In this document: in pieces, positions 27,005-36,404 of the stretch
How the letters are laid out: every line of letters starts with the position of its first letter
Position numbering within the stretch: the first letter of the stretch is position 1
Assembly (NCBI RefSeq): GCF_900129205.1
Contig: NZ_FQUK01000018.1
Location: 1 to 48,320 of the forward strand
Length of the DNA: 48,320 bases
DNA from: Thermomonas hydrothermalis
GTDB taxonomy: Bacteria; Pseudomonadota; Gammaproteobacteria; Xanthomonadales; Xanthomonadaceae
Direction: 5' to 3'
Notes under the pieces: generated by a model
Database searches by the model: none
What the model was told of the DNA's origin: nothing
The model's input: only the letters and a program-made list of their open reading frames with translations
Made by a program: the position numbers and the translations under genes

Positions 27005-29371
27005 GTGCGATTTTTCCTGCGTCTGCTCCCGCTTCCCCTGTGCATCGCCGCCACGCTCGACGCCCACGCGCAGTCGTTGGCGCCGCTGACACCGCTGACG
27101 CCGATGGCACCGTCCTGGGCGCTGTGCCCGGTCGGCGACGTGGTGCCGCCATTTCCGGATTTCCAGCGCGCGCCCGAAGGGCTGGCGGTGGAGCCTCAGG
27201 ATCAGGCCAGCCCGGCGCAGGACAGCCAGCCATCACGCAAGGACATGCCCACGGAAATCGACGGCGACCTGCTCTCCGGCACCAGTGCCAACCCGGTGTT
27301 CCGCGGCAACGTCACCATGCGGCATGGCGATCAGTTCATGGGCGCCGACCAGCTCACCTTCGACAAGGCCGCCGGGCGCTACCAGGCCGAAGGCAGCGTG
27401 CGCTTCCAGGCCAACGGCCTGCGCCTGCGTGCCGCCCGCGCCGAAGGCGACCAGAACTCCGATACCCACACCATCCAGGACCTGCAATATCAGCTGCTGC
27501 AGCGGCGCGGCAACGGCAAGGCCGACAGCCTCAACCTGTCCAGCCAGACCGGCAGCCTGCGCGGCGCCACCTATTCCACCTGCCCGCCGCAGGCCCGGCA
27601 CTGGGAACTCAAAGCTCAACGTATCGACGTCAATAACAGTACGGGCTGGGCCCGGGCCTACGGTGCCCGTCTGCACGTCGGCAACGTGCCGGTGCTGTAT
27701 CTGCCATTTTTCATGTTCCCGACCGACGAACGCCGGCGCAGCGGCCTACTGCTGCCGTCGATCTCCAACTCTGGTCGCAATGGCCTGGACTGGGCACAGC
27801 CGATCTATCTCAATCTGGCCCCCAACTACGACGCCACCCTCACCCCCCGCATCATGACTTCACGCGGCAGCCTGTTGATGGGCCAGTTCCGCTATTTGCA
27901 CGAACAGGGCCGCGGCATCCTGGAGGCCCTGTGGATGCCGCAGGACCGCCTGCGCGACCGCTCGCGCGGCAGCGTCAGCTATGACGGTGTGGAAAACCTG
28001 TCCGAGCACTGGCAAGCCCGCACCCAGCTGGCCTGGATCAGCGATCCGCGCTATCTGGAAGATTTCAGCGGCAGTCTGAGCGGGCTGTCCTACACCACCA
28101 CCTACAGCAGCACCGGGCTCTATGGCATCGGCCACGGCTGGCGCGCCGGGGTGAGCGCCGATCACTGGCAGCTGGCCGACTACACACTCAGCCGCAACGT
28201 GCTGCCCTATGACCGCCTGCCACGGGCGTTCGTGCACTGGCAGCGGCAGGCGCTAGGGCCATTCACCTACGGCCTGGATGCCGAAGCCGTGCGCTTCCAC
28301 CACCCGATCTATCCGGCCGGGGCCCGCCTGGACGTCAAACCCTGGGTCAGTGCGCCACTGGAAGGCGATGCCTGGTTCCTGCGCCCCAGCCTGGCCTGGC
28401 GCCATACCAGCTACGCCCTGGATCGCGCCCTGGCCCAGAGCCTGGGCAGCAGCACCTCGCCATCGCGGGCACAGTCAATCTTCAGCCTGGATGCCGGGGT
28501 CTTCTTCGACCGCGATATCCAGGTCAAGGGCCGCGACTATCTGCAAAGCATCGAACCACGTCTGTTCTATCTGAACGTGCCGTATGTGGATCAGACCGGG
28601 ATGCCGGTGTTCGATACCCAGCCACTCACCTTCAGCTGGGAACAACTGTTCCGCGACAACCGCTATTCCGGTGGCGATCGCCAAGCCGATGCCAATCAGC
28701 TGACCCTGGCGGTCAGCACCCGCATGATCCGCCAGACCGACGGGTTCGAGCGGTTCTCGGCAAGCCTGGGCCAGATCCGCTACTTCCGCGACTCGCTGGT
28801 GCGGCTGCCCAACGAGCCGATCACCCAAAGAGGCGGCTCGGCCTGGGTGGTGGATGCCAACTACGCCCCCACGGATCGCTGGACCATCGGCACTTCCTAC
28901 CAGCGCGATGCCAAGTTCAAGCGCACCGATCTGGCCAGCCTGCGCGCACGTTATCTGCTACCCGACAGCGGCGTGGTGAACATCGCCTACCGTTACCGCC
29001 GCGCCCAGATCGAACAGGTGGATTTCTCCTTCCTGTACCCGCTCAATGCCAGCTGGAGTCTGGTGGGCCGCGAATACTACTCACTACGCGACAACAAGAC
29101 CCTGGAAGGTCTGGCCGGCGTGCAGTGGGACAGCTGTTGTGTTGCGGTTCGGGTTGTGGCCCGCCGTCACGTGCAGAATCGTGCCGGCCAGCTCGGCAAC
29201 TCCCTGATGTTCGAAATCGAACTGAAAGGGCTGGGGTCGGCTGGTCAGAACACCCAGCAAACCTTGCGCCGATCCATCCTCGGCTACAATCGCGACGACC
29301 TGTATCTGGTGCCGCCGAAAACCGCCACCGGCCAGCCGTCCCAGCCCGCCATCAGCGATCCTATTCCATGA
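27005..29371 (+). CDS. lptD: LPS-assembly protein LptD
   Basis: LptD is the outer-membrane beta-barrel that inserts LPS into the outer leaflet. The 788-residue precursor has a signal peptide (about 1-23, ending DAHA), an OstA/LptA-like periplasmic domain (about 80-200) and a long C-terminal barrel. All four cysteines needed for the two interdomain disulfides are present: C41, C193, and the adjacent pair C711-C712. GTG at 27005 gives a good signal peptide; no strong ribosome site is seen. The stop overlaps surA (ATGA), pairing it with its own assembly chaperone. Confidence 0.94.
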   Translation: MRFFLRLLPLPLCIAATLDAHAQSLAPLTPLTPMAPSWALCPVGDVVPPFPDFQRAPEGLAVEPQDQASPAQDSQPSRKDMPTEIDGDLLSGTSANPVFRGNVTMRHGDQFMGADQLTFDKAAGRYQAEGSVRFQANGLRLRAARAEGDQNSDTHTIQDLQYQLLQRRGNGKADSLNLSSQTGSLRGATYSTCPPQARHWELKAQRIDVNNSTGWARAYGARLHVGNVPVLYLPFFMFPTDERRRSGLLLPSISNSGRNGLDWAQPIYLNLAPNYDATLTPRIMTSRGSLLMGQFRYLHEQGRGILEALWMPQDRLRDRSRGSVSYDGVENLSEHWQARTQLAWISDPRYLEDFSGSLSGLSYTTTYSSTGLYGIGHGWRAGVSADHWQLADYTLSRNVLPYDRLPRAFVHWQRQALGPFTYGLDAEAVRFHHPIYPAGARLDVKPWVSAPLEGDAWFLRPSLAWRHTSYALDRALAQSLGSSTSPSRAQSIFSLDAGVFFDRDIQVKGRDYLQSIEPRLFYLNVPYVDQTGMPVFDTQPLTFSWEQLFRDNRYSGGDRQADANQLTLAVSTRMIRQTDGFERFSASLGQIRYFRDSLVRLPNEPITQRGGSAWVVDANYAPTDRWTIGTSYQRDAKFKRTDLASLRARYLLPDSGVVNIAYRYRRAQIEQVDFSFLYPLNASWSLVGREYYSLRDNKTLEGLAGVQWDSCCVAVRVVARRHVQNRAGQLGNSLMFEIELKGLGSAGQNTQQTLRRSILGYNRDDLYLVPPKTATGQPSQPAISDPIP

Positions 29372-30804
29372 CCTCTTTTCCTCGCTTGCGCCTGCCCCGT
29401 CTCCTGCTTGCCCTCCTGTTGCCGGCCCTACTGCTCTCCGGCCAGGCCAGCGCCCAGCAGGAGACCTTGCAGCCGGTGGAACAGATCGCTGCAGTCGTCA
29501 ACGACGACGTGATCCTGCGCAGCGAACTGGAACGCGCCATCGCCAACATCCGTGCCCAATACAAAGGCCATGAGGACCAGCTGCCACCGGACAACGTGCT
29601 GGAACGGCAGGTGCTGGAACGGCTGATCCTGGTGCGTCTGCAACTGGCGCGGGCTAGTGATGCCGGCATCACCGCCTCCGACGCGGAAATCGAACGCGCC
29701 GTCCAGGCAGTCGCACAGCAAAACGGGTTGAGCGTGGACCAGCTGCGCGAGCGCATTGCCGCCGACGGCATGAGCTTTGCCGACTTCCGCAACAATCTGC
29801 GCGATGAAATCATCATGCAGAAGCTGCGCCAGAGCTTCGCCCAGAGCCGCATCAGCGTCAGCGAGGCGGAAGTCGATGCTGCCATGGCCACCGCGGCCAA
29901 CACCGCCGTCCAGCAATACCACCTGGCGCATATCCTGGTGGCCACACCAGACGGCGCCAGCCCCGAGCAGATCGCCACCGCGCAGAAAAAAATCGAGGGC
30001 ATCAAGAGCCTGATCGACCGCGGTGAGATGAGCTTCTCCGCCGCCGCAGTGCGCTATTCCGACAGCCCCAACGCGCTGGAAGGCGGCGATCTGGGCTGGC
30101 GCAGCCTCAACGAAATCCCGCCGAGCTTCGCTGCGGCGATCCAGCAGATGCAACCGGGCGAGATCCTCGGCCCGATCCGTGGCCCCAGCGGTTTCCAGCT
30201 GGTACAACTGGTCGACACCCGCACCCAGGCACCGGGCAGCGGCGACAAGGTCACCCAGTTCTCCGCCCGCCAGATCCTGATCAAGGTGGACGACAAGACC
30301 AGCGATGCTGCCGCCAAGGCCAAGGCCGATACCCTGGCGGCCCGTCTGGCCGGTGGCGCCGACTTTGCCAAGCTAGCCAGCGAGAACTCAGACGACCTCA
30401 CCACCCGCCGCCGCGGTGGCGATCTGGGCTGGTTCACCACCGACACGTATGGCACCGCATTCGGCCTGCAGGTGGCGGCCCTGGCCGATGGCCAGATCTC
30501 GGCCCCGTTCAAGACCGATCAGGGCTGGGTGATCGTGCAGCGGCTGGGTACACGCGAAATCGCCGCCGGCGACGAGAACCTGCGCGCCCAGATCCGTGAA
30601 ACGATCGGCCGGCGCAAGCTGGAAGACGAATGGAACCGCTTCCTGCGCGAGATGCGCGGCGAAGCCTACGTGGACGTGCGCGACGCCCAGGGCCGCTCCA
30701 CCAGCGCGCCGCTGCCGGAAACTCCCAAGGAAAAGCACAAGACTGAGCCCGGCCGTGAGCTGCAGGACGCCAGCGCGGCCGGCCGCTTCATGGACACGCC
30801 CTGA
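29368..30804 (+). CDS. surA: periplasmic chaperone SurA
   Basis: SurA escorts outer-membrane proteins, LptD among its main clients, to the BAM complex. The 478-residue precursor has a signal peptide (about 1-30, ending ASA), the N-terminal chaperone core (QIAAVVNDDVILRSELERA), and two parvulin PPIase repeats starting near YHLAHILVATPDG and FSARQILIKVDD, each with the GGDLGW motif. A charged Pro/Lys tail ends it. The ATG overlaps the lptD stop and no separate ribosome site is visible, so translation is probably coupled. Confidence 0.95.
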   Translation: MTSFPRLRLPRLLLALLLPALLLSGQASAQQETLQPVEQIAAVVNDDVILRSELERAIANIRAQYKGHEDQLPPDNVLERQVLERLILVRLQLARASDAGITASDAEIERAVQAVAQQNGLSVDQLRERIAADGMSFADFRNNLRDEIIMQKLRQSFAQSRISVSEAEVDAAMATAANTAVQQYHLAHILVATPDGASPEQIATAQKKIEGIKSLIDRGEMSFSAAAVRYSDSPNALEGGDLGWRSLNEIPPSFAAAIQQMQPGEILGPIRGPSGFQLVQLVDTRTQAPGSGDKVTQFSARQILIKVDDKTSDAAAKAKADTLAARLAGGADFAKLASENSDDLTTRRRGGDLGWFTTDTYGTAFGLQVAALADGQISAPFKTDQGWVIVQRLGTREIAAGDENLRAQIRETIGRRKLEDEWNRFLREMRGEAYVDVRDAQGRSTSAPLPETPKEKHKTEPGRELQDASAAGRFMDTP

Positions 30805-30811
30805 CCGACGG

Positions 30812-31780
30812 ATGCGACCACGGCTGGCACTGGTGCCGGGCGAACCGGCGGGGATCGGCCCCGAGCTGGTCGTGCGGGCAGCGCAGCGGGAGTGGCCGGC
30901 GCACCTGGTCGTCTACGGCGATGCCGCCACCTTGCGCCGTGCCGCCGCGCGGCTGGGCCTGCCGCTTGCTCTGCATGCCCCTGGCCAGCCCGCCGCCACA
31001 CCGCGCAGCCTGGAAATCATCGATATCCCGCATCCGGTGACCGCTACGTTCGGCACCCCGGTACCGGCCAATGCCGCATCCGTAGTCGAGGCCCTGACCC
31101 GTGCCGCACACGCCTGTCTTGCCGGCCAGTGCGATGGCCTGGTCACCGGCCCGGTGCACAAGGCGGTGATCAACCAGGCCGGCATCCCCTTCACCGGCAC
31201 CACCGATCTACTGGCCGCGCTGACCGGCTGCGAGGTGGTGATGATGCTGGCCAATCCGCACATGCGGGTGGCCCTGCAAACCGTGCACCTGCCGCTGCGG
31301 GCAGTGCCCGATGCGATCACCCCGGACGCGCTGGCGCGCAGCCTGCGCATCGTCGAGACGGCGTTGCGCACGCAGTTTGGCATCGCTGCGCCGGTGATCG
31401 CCGTGCTCGGCCTGAACCCGCACGCTGGCGAAGACGGCCACCTGGGGCGCGAGGAGCTGGATATCCTCATCCCCACCCTGGCGCAACTACGCGCTGCCGG
31501 GATGCGCCTGGTCGGGCCGCTGCCGGCCGATACCGCCTTCCTGCCCGACAAGCTGCGCGGTTTCGACGCGGTGCTGGCGATGTACCACGACCAGGGCCTG
31601 CCGGTGCTCAAGCACGCGGACTTTGCGCACGCGGTTAACATCACCCTGGGCCTGCCGTTTCCGCGTGTAGCCGTCGATCATGGCACCGCCCTCGACGTGG
31701 CCGGCCAGGGCATTGCCGATCCGTCCAGCCTGTTTGCCGCCATCGATACCTGCGCCCGACTGGCCCGTCAGCGGGCCTGA
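30812..31780 (+). CDS. pdxA: 4-hydroxythreonine-4-phosphate dehydrogenase
   Basis: This NAD-dependent enzyme oxidises 4-phosphohydroxythreonine in DXP-dependent vitamin B6 synthesis. The 322-residue protein shows LVPGEPAGIGPEL at the start, LVTGPVHKAVIN, FTGTTDLLA, LNPHAGEDGHLGREE and the metal-binding AMYHDQGLPVLKH, all family hallmarks. ATG at 30812 is 7 bp after the surA stop. The surA-pdxA-rsmA order is the classical enterobacterial arrangement. Confidence 0.95.
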   Translation: MRPRLALVPGEPAGIGPELVVRAAQREWPAHLVVYGDAATLRRAAARLGLPLALHAPGQPAATPRSLEIIDIPHPVTATFGTPVPANAASVVEALTRAAHACLAGQCDGLVTGPVHKAVINQAGIPFTGTTDLLAALTGCEVVMMLANPHMRVALQTVHLPLRAVPDAITPDALARSLRIVETALRTQFGIAAPVIAVLGLNPHAGEDGHLGREELDILIPTLAQLRAAGMRLVGPLPADTAFLPDKLRGFDAVLAMYHDQGLPVLKHADFAHAVNITLGLPFPRVAVDHGTALDVAGQGIADPSSLFAAIDTCARLARQRA

Positions 31781-31811
31781 TCCGGTTGTTCTCGACACTT
31801 CACAGACCGCC

Positions 31812-32618
31812 ATGACCCACGGCTTTACCCGCCCGGCCAAAAAACACCTCGGCCAGAACTTTCTGCACGAGAAAGGGGTGATCGACAAAATCGTGCAGGC
31901 GATCGACCCGCAGCCTGGCGATGCGCTGGTGGAAATCGGCCCAGGCCAAGGCGCGCTGACCTTTCCGCTGCTGCGCCGGCACGGCCAGTTGATCGCCATC
32001 GAGTTCGACCGCGATCTGCATGCGCCTCTGCAGGCCGCGGCGCGTGAGCACGGCACGCTGCACCTGATCGAGGGCGATGTGCTGGAGGTGGATTTCACCG
32101 CACTGGCCGCCCGTCACGGCGATGCCCGCGGCCAGATCCGGCTGCTCGGCAACCTGCCCTACAACCTGTCCTCGCCGATCCTGTTCCATGCCCTGACCCA
32201 TGCCGCCGCGATCCGCGACATGCACTTCATGCTGCAGAAAGAAGTCGTGGAGCGCATGGCGGCTGGCCCCGGCAGCAAGGTGTATGGCCGGCTGAGCGTG
32301 ATGCTGCAGGCCTACAGCGTGGTGACGCCGCTGTTCACGGTCGCGCCCGGCGCATTCCGCCCCGCGCCCAAGGTGGAATCGGCGGTGGTCCGGCTGGTGC
32401 CGAAGCCGGCCGAGGACATCGCCATCCGCGACCACGCGCGTTTTGCCGAGCTGGTTCGGGCCGCCTTCGGCCAGCGTCGCAAGACCCTGCGCAACGCCCT
32501 GTCCGGGGTCGCCAGCCCCGCACTGATCGAAGCCGCCGGCCTGCGCCCGGACGCCCGCGCAGAGCAGATCGACGTGGCCGGGTTCGTGCGGCTGGCCAAT
32601 CTCCCCGTCCCCGCCTGA
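31812..32618 (+). CDS. rsmA: 16S rRNA (adenine(1518)-N6/adenine(1519)-N6)-dimethyltransferase
   Basis: RsmA (KsgA) dimethylates two adjacent adenines in the 3' hairpin of 16S rRNA, a late 30S assembly step. The 268-residue protein has KKHLGQNFL near the start, the SAM-binding VEIGPGQGALT, and catalytic motif NLPYNLSSPI. ATG at 31812 lies 31 bp after pdxA. In E. coli apaG and apaH follow directly; here they lie 11 kb away on the other strand. Confidence 0.95.
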   Translation: MTHGFTRPAKKHLGQNFLHEKGVIDKIVQAIDPQPGDALVEIGPGQGALTFPLLRRHGQLIAIEFDRDLHAPLQAAAREHGTLHLIEGDVLEVDFTALAARHGDARGQIRLLGNLPYNLSSPILFHALTHAAAIRDMHFMLQKEVVERMAAGPGSKVYGRLSVMLQAYSVVTPLFTVAPGAFRPAPKVESAVVRLVPKPAEDIAIRDHARFAELVRAAFGQRRKTLRNALSGVASPALIEAAGLRPDARAEQIDVAGFVRLANLPVPA

Positions 32619-32640
32619 CCTGGCTCCAGCGCCGATTGTC

Positions 32641-32657
32641 TGCGCACGCAGTGCGCA
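32641..32657. terminator. hairpin between convergent rsmA and HD-GYP genes
   Basis: TGCGCAC pairs perfectly with GTGCGCA around a 3-base loop, 22 bp after rsmA and 18 bp before the end of the opposing gene. No T-tract is present, so it is a plausible bidirectional terminator of non-canonical type. Confidence 0.45.
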
Positions 32658-32675
32658 ACACGTGCCTGGGATGCC

Positions 32676-33809
32676 TCAATCCCACAAGGCGGCGGCCTCG
32701 TCGGCCACCCAGGGCAGACGGTCGAACGGGACGGTATCGACGATATGCAACCCGTCTTCACGGGTGTCGCGACGCAGATGATGGGAATCGCGGGTGCCGT
32801 CAGGCAGCAGGACGCGCGCCACCTGCGGGTGGGCGGCATCCTCGCCCCGGCGCACGACGATGCCGATTTCATCGTTGGCCAGGCGCACTAGCGTACCGGG
32901 CGGATAGACCCCCAGCTCCTTCACCAGCATCATCGCCAGGCCTTCGTCCACGTGCTTGCCGCGTTCCAGGAAGATGCTGCGCAGCGCCATCCGCGCCGGC
33001 AGCGCCTCGCGGTACATGCGTGGACGCAGCATGGCGGTGTAAATGTCGATGATCGCCAGCAACCGGGTCGGCTCGGAAATCTCGCCACCGCGCAACCCGT
33101 GCGGATACCCCGAGCCGTCCAGCCGCTCATGGTGGTGCAACACCGCATCCAGCCAGACCGGGTCGGAGATGCCCGCCGCTTCCAGCAGACGCTTGCCGAC
33201 TTCCGGATGCGCCCGCACCTGCGCCAGCTGGGTGTAGCTCAGCCGTTCACTCTGGCGGTTGAGCTGCGCTGTCAGCGGCCCCAGTGCCAGGTCATAGGTG
33301 ATCGCGGCACCGGCCAGCCCCCGCGCAGTGCTCGCCTCCATGCCCATGGCCCGGGTAGCGAACACACCAATGATGGCCGCATGGGTCTGCCGCGCCGCAT
33401 GATTGGCCGGATCCAGCTGCAGCTGCATGGAGGCCAGCGTGGCATCGGCATCCTGGTCGAGGCAGGTTTCAATGGTGGTGATCAGTTTTGCCACCCGCTC
33501 CTGAACGCCGGCGGCCGTCCCGGACAGCAGACGGCGATGCAGCATGGCGACCTCGCGATGCAGCTGCACCATCACCGCGATCGGCCCCGGCGGCTGGGCT
33601 GGCGTGTCCGCCTTGCGCAGCATCAGCGGCACCTGACTGCCACGCTTGAGCAGCAGATCGCGTTGCTGTTCGCTTTCGACGCACTCACCCGGACGCAGCA
33701 ACAAGGCACCGGCACGGTCGTACACCGGCATGGTCAGCGGACGGCCGATTTCCACATCCTCCGGCCTGAGCGGCCGCAATGCGCTAGGGCGTACAGACAC
33801 CTGATTCAT
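32676..33809 (-). CDS. degenerate HD-GYP domain protein
   Basis: HD-GYP proteins usually hydrolyse cyclic-di-GMP. This 377-residue protein has no visible receiver domain. The GYP half is intact (HHHERLDGSGYP at 225-236, D255 in IDIYTA, H201 in AHPEVG). The defining HD is altered: the HDxGK position reads YDLAL at 172-176, losing the His and the Lys, although H143 earlier remains. Metal binding, and so phosphodiesterase activity, is doubtful; it may sense or bind c-di-GMP. The C-terminal ~80 residues form a small beta-rich tail (ANDEIGIVVRR). Single gene, convergent with rsmA. Confidence 0.82.
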   Translation of the reverse strand: MNQVSVRPSALRPLRPEDVEIGRPLTMPVYDRAGALLLRPGECVESEQQRDLLLKRGSQVPLMLRKADTPAQPPGPIAVMVQLHREVAMLHRRLLSGTAAGVQERVAKLITTIETCLDQDADATLASMQLQLDPANHAARQTHAAIIGVFATRAMGMEASTARGLAGAAITYDLALGPLTAQLNRQSERLSYTQLAQVRAHPEVGKRLLEAAGISDPVWLDAVLHHHERLDGSGYPHGLRGGEISEPTRLLAIIDIYTAMLRPRMYREALPARMALRSIFLERGKHVDEGLAMMLVKELGVYPPGTLVRLANDEIGIVVRRGEDAAHPQVARVLLPDGTRDSHHLRRDTREDGLHIVDTVPFDRLPWVADEAAALWD

Positions 33810-33906
33810 GGCAGACCGTTCACTCCCCGGGCAAGCCTTCTTGGGCTCGCTGTGACGTGTAGCGCAAGCATGGCCGAGCCTGCTTGCCGCGCGCAAGAGC
33901 CGTGCT

Positions 33907-35634
33907 TCATGTCGCAGGGGCAGCCCGCGTGGCCAGCCAGCGTTCGATTCCGGCCCGGCTGCGCGCACGCAGCAGGGCCGAGGCCTGCGCCCGCAACTGG
34001 CCGAGATCACAACCACGGACGGCGTGGCGCACGTCCAGCAGCATCGCCGGATGCAGGCTCAGTTCGGTCAGCCCCAGCGCCAGCAACAGCGGCACCAGCG
34101 CTGGATCGGCGGCGATCTCGCCACAGACGGTGACCGGCTTGCCATGCGTCTGACCAACCCGAACCACCCCGCGCAGCACCTTGAGCACGGCCGGATGCAG
34201 CGGAGTGTAGAGCTCGCCCAGCGCCTCGTGGGTGCGATCTGCGGCCAGCAGGTACTGCACCAGGTCATTGGTTCCGACCGACAGGAAATCGCACGTGTCG
34301 ATGAACCCAGGCAACGCCAGGGCGGCCGCGGGCACCTCGATCATCGCGCCGACCGGAAGCTCGGCCGCCGTCTCGTGGCCTTCCTGACGCACGGCATCCA
34401 GCACCTCGGCCAGGATGCGCCGGACCGCCCGCATTTCTTCGCCGCTGCTGACCATCGGCACCAGCACGCGCACGGGCCCATAGCCGGACGCACGCGCGAT
34501 CGCTCGCAACTGGGTGCGCAGTAAATCCTGCCGCACCAGCGACAGACGCACGCCACGCAGCCCCAGCGCCGGGTTGGGTTCGTCACGCAGCGCCAGCCCG
34601 GTTCCGTCAGCTTTGTCCGCGCCCAAGTCGAGGGTACGGATGGTGACCATGCGCCCGGTCATCGCCAGCACCACCTCGCGGTAGGCGCGGAACTGGGCCT
34701 CCTCGTCTGGCAGCGTGCGGCTGCCGAGGAACAAAAACTCGGTTCGATACAGCCCCACCCCCGCTGCGCCCAACGCATGCGCCGTCGAGACGTCCGCAAC
34801 GGTCTCCGCATTCGCCCAGAGCTTGATGTCCACCCCGTCACGGGTGCGGGCCGGCTCACGTCGCAGACGGTTGCGCTGGCGCTGTTCGCGCCGCGCCTCC
34901 GCAACCCGCCGGTGATGCGCACGCAGGTCCTCGGCATTCGGCTCCAGCACCACCAGGCCGCTGCTGCCGTCGATCACCAGCACGTCGCCGTCATTGACTT
35001 TCTGCAACGCCTGCGCGGCCCCCACCACCAGCGGCAGCTGTAGGCTGCGGGCCAGGATGGCGGTATGCGACAGCGGGCTGCCGCTGGCGGTCACCACGCC
35101 GACCACGCCCTGTGCCTGCAACTGCGCCAACTCTGCCGGCGCTACGGTGTCCGCCACCAGGATCTCGCCGGAGGCGCCTTGCAACTCTGCCGTGTGACGG
35201 TTGAGGGCAGCATGCAGGCGGCCAATCACCTGGTCGATGTCATCAATGCGGCTGCGCAGGTAGGCATCGTCCATGCCTTCAAACACTGCGGCGAGGCGGT
35301 CACGCTGCAGGCGCAAGGCGTAATCGGCGGAATAACGGCCAACCCGGATCAGGTCATCGATGCCTGAGAGCAGTTCCGGATCGTCCAGCAACAGGGCGTG
35401 CAGGTCGAGGAACTCGCCCAGCTCGTGGGCAAGCACGCCATGCAGGCGCTCTCGCAGCGCGTGCATCTCGGCCCGAACGGCGGCCACGGCCGCATGGAAA
35501 CGTTCCAGCTCGGCCTCGATCTGGCTGGCCTCGATCCGCGTCTCGTCGATATCGAGCGCATGCGGCTGCCGTACCCGCGCCCGTCCGAGGGCATTGCCAC
35601 GCGCCGCACCGATACCGGACAGCACCTGACGCAT
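33907..35634 (-). CDS. ptsI: phosphoenolpyruvate-protein phosphotransferase (EI)
   Basis: EI takes phosphate from PEP and passes it to HPr. The 575-residue protein has the phosphorylated His190 in SGSPLSHTAI, the PEP-binding block LYRTEFLFLG, and the C-terminal SVGTNDLVQYLLAADR and VCGEIAADP motifs (Cys active site). It lacks the N-terminal GAF domain of the nitrogen-type PtsP, so it is a standard-length EI. Its ATG shares an A with the HPr stop (TGATG). No sugar permease is encoded nearby, which points to a regulatory phosphorelay. Confidence 0.93.
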   Translation of the reverse strand: MRQVLSGIGAARGNALGRARVRQPHALDIDETRIEASQIEAELERFHAAVAAVRAEMHALRERLHGVLAHELGEFLDLHALLLDDPELLSGIDDLIRVGRYSADYALRLQRDRLAAVFEGMDDAYLRSRIDDIDQVIGRLHAALNRHTAELQGASGEILVADTVAPAELAQLQAQGVVGVVTASGSPLSHTAILARSLQLPLVVGAAQALQKVNDGDVLVIDGSSGLVVLEPNAEDLRAHHRRVAEARREQRQRNRLRREPARTRDGVDIKLWANAETVADVSTAHALGAAGVGLYRTEFLFLGSRTLPDEEAQFRAYREVVLAMTGRMVTIRTLDLGADKADGTGLALRDEPNPALGLRGVRLSLVRQDLLRTQLRAIARASGYGPVRVLVPMVSSGEEMRAVRRILAEVLDAVRQEGHETAAELPVGAMIEVPAAALALPGFIDTCDFLSVGTNDLVQYLLAADRTHEALGELYTPLHPAVLKVLRGVVRVGQTHGKPVTVCGEIAADPALVPLLLALGLTELSLHPAMLLDVRHAVRGCDLGQLRAQASALLRARSRAGIERWLATRAAPAT

Positions 35635-35903
35635 CAGCTGTCCTCGTCAAACCGACGTTCAAACAACGCCACCACAGCCTCCACTGCGGCCTGTTCGTCC
35701 TCGCCCTCCACCCGCAGCACCACCTCTGTGCCGGGACCGGCGGCCAACAGCATCACGCCCATGATGCTCTTGGCATTGACCTCGCGACCACGCACCTCCA
35801 GCGTGGCACTGCTGCGGAACCCCGACAGCAACTGCACCAGCTTGGCGGTGGCACGCGCATGCAGCCCCAGCCGGTTGCTGACTTTCAGCTCGCGTCGGAT
35901 CAT
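35634..35903 (-). CDS. ptsH: phosphocarrier protein HPr
   Basis: This 89-residue HPr carries phosphate between EI and EIIA. The active-site His15 is in GLHARATAKLV, and Ser46 is present in NAKSIMGVM at the site phosphorylated by HprK. Keeping both sites together with an hprK gene in the same block indicates two competing phosphorylation inputs. Order: EIIA, 36 bp, HPr, then EI overlapping. Confidence 0.94.
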   Translation of the reverse strand: MIRRELKVSNRLGLHARATAKLVQLLSGFRSSATLEVRGREVNAKSIMGVMLLAAGPGTEVVLRVEGEDEQAAVEAVVALFERRFDEDS

Positions 35904-35939
35904 GCCGCCCTCCGCTGCGTCTGATCATGCGTTGGCCGA

Positions 35940-36332
35940 TCAATGGTCATCGATGATGGCTCCATTGCGGGTGCCAGCCGCCGCCACGGCAGGCAGGTCA
36001 TCGAGATCCAGTTCCGCGTAGTTCATCACCCGCAGCAGCATCGGCAGACTCAGCGCCGATACCCGCCGCACCGGCGTGCCCAGCCGGGCCAAACGTGCAG
36101 CCAGGTTGGCCGGCGTGGCGCCGTACAGGTCGGTCAGCACCAGCACGCCGGCACCCGCATCGACCCGGCGCAACGCCGCACTGGCCTGCGGCAGCAGGGT
36201 GTCGGGGTCGGCATCGAAGGGCACTTCGAATGCCTCGCAGGCCAGCGGCAGCCGGCCCAGCAACCGGGTCGCCACCGTCAGCAATGCGCTGCCGATGCCA
36301 GGATGGGTGATCAGAAGAACGCCGACGCTCAT
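35940..36332 (-). CDS. PTS EIIA, mannose/sorbose family
   Basis: This 130-residue cytosolic domain accepts phosphate from HPr on His10 in LLITHPGIGSAL. VLVLTDLYGATPANLAARL and the C-terminal helices match the EIIA(Man) fold. There are no EIIB, EIIC or EIID partners in the window, so transport is unlikely to be its role here. The start codon directly abuts a small hairpin (36333-36350) where a ribosome site would be. Confidence 0.88.
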   Translation of the reverse strand: MSVGVLLITHPGIGSALLTVATRLLGRLPLACEAFEVPFDADPDTLLPQASAALRRVDAGAGVLVLTDLYGATPANLAARLARLGTPVRRVSALSLPMLLRVMNYAELDLDDLPAVAAAGTRNGAIIDDH

Positions 36333-36350
36333 GTCTGCAACTTAGCAGAC
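36333..36350 (-). promoter_or_regulatory. hairpin abutting the EIIA start codon
   Basis: In the transcript GTCTGC and GCAGAC pair across a 6-base loop, with the ATG starting on the very next base. It occupies the place of a Shine-Dalgarno, and no GGAG-like site is visible. It could limit or regulate EIIA translation, or be chance. Confidence 0.35.
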
Positions 36351-36404
36351 AGCAGCGAAACCGTGGAAGCGGTACACGACAGACGCGCTCGGAAAAGACC
36401 TGCG

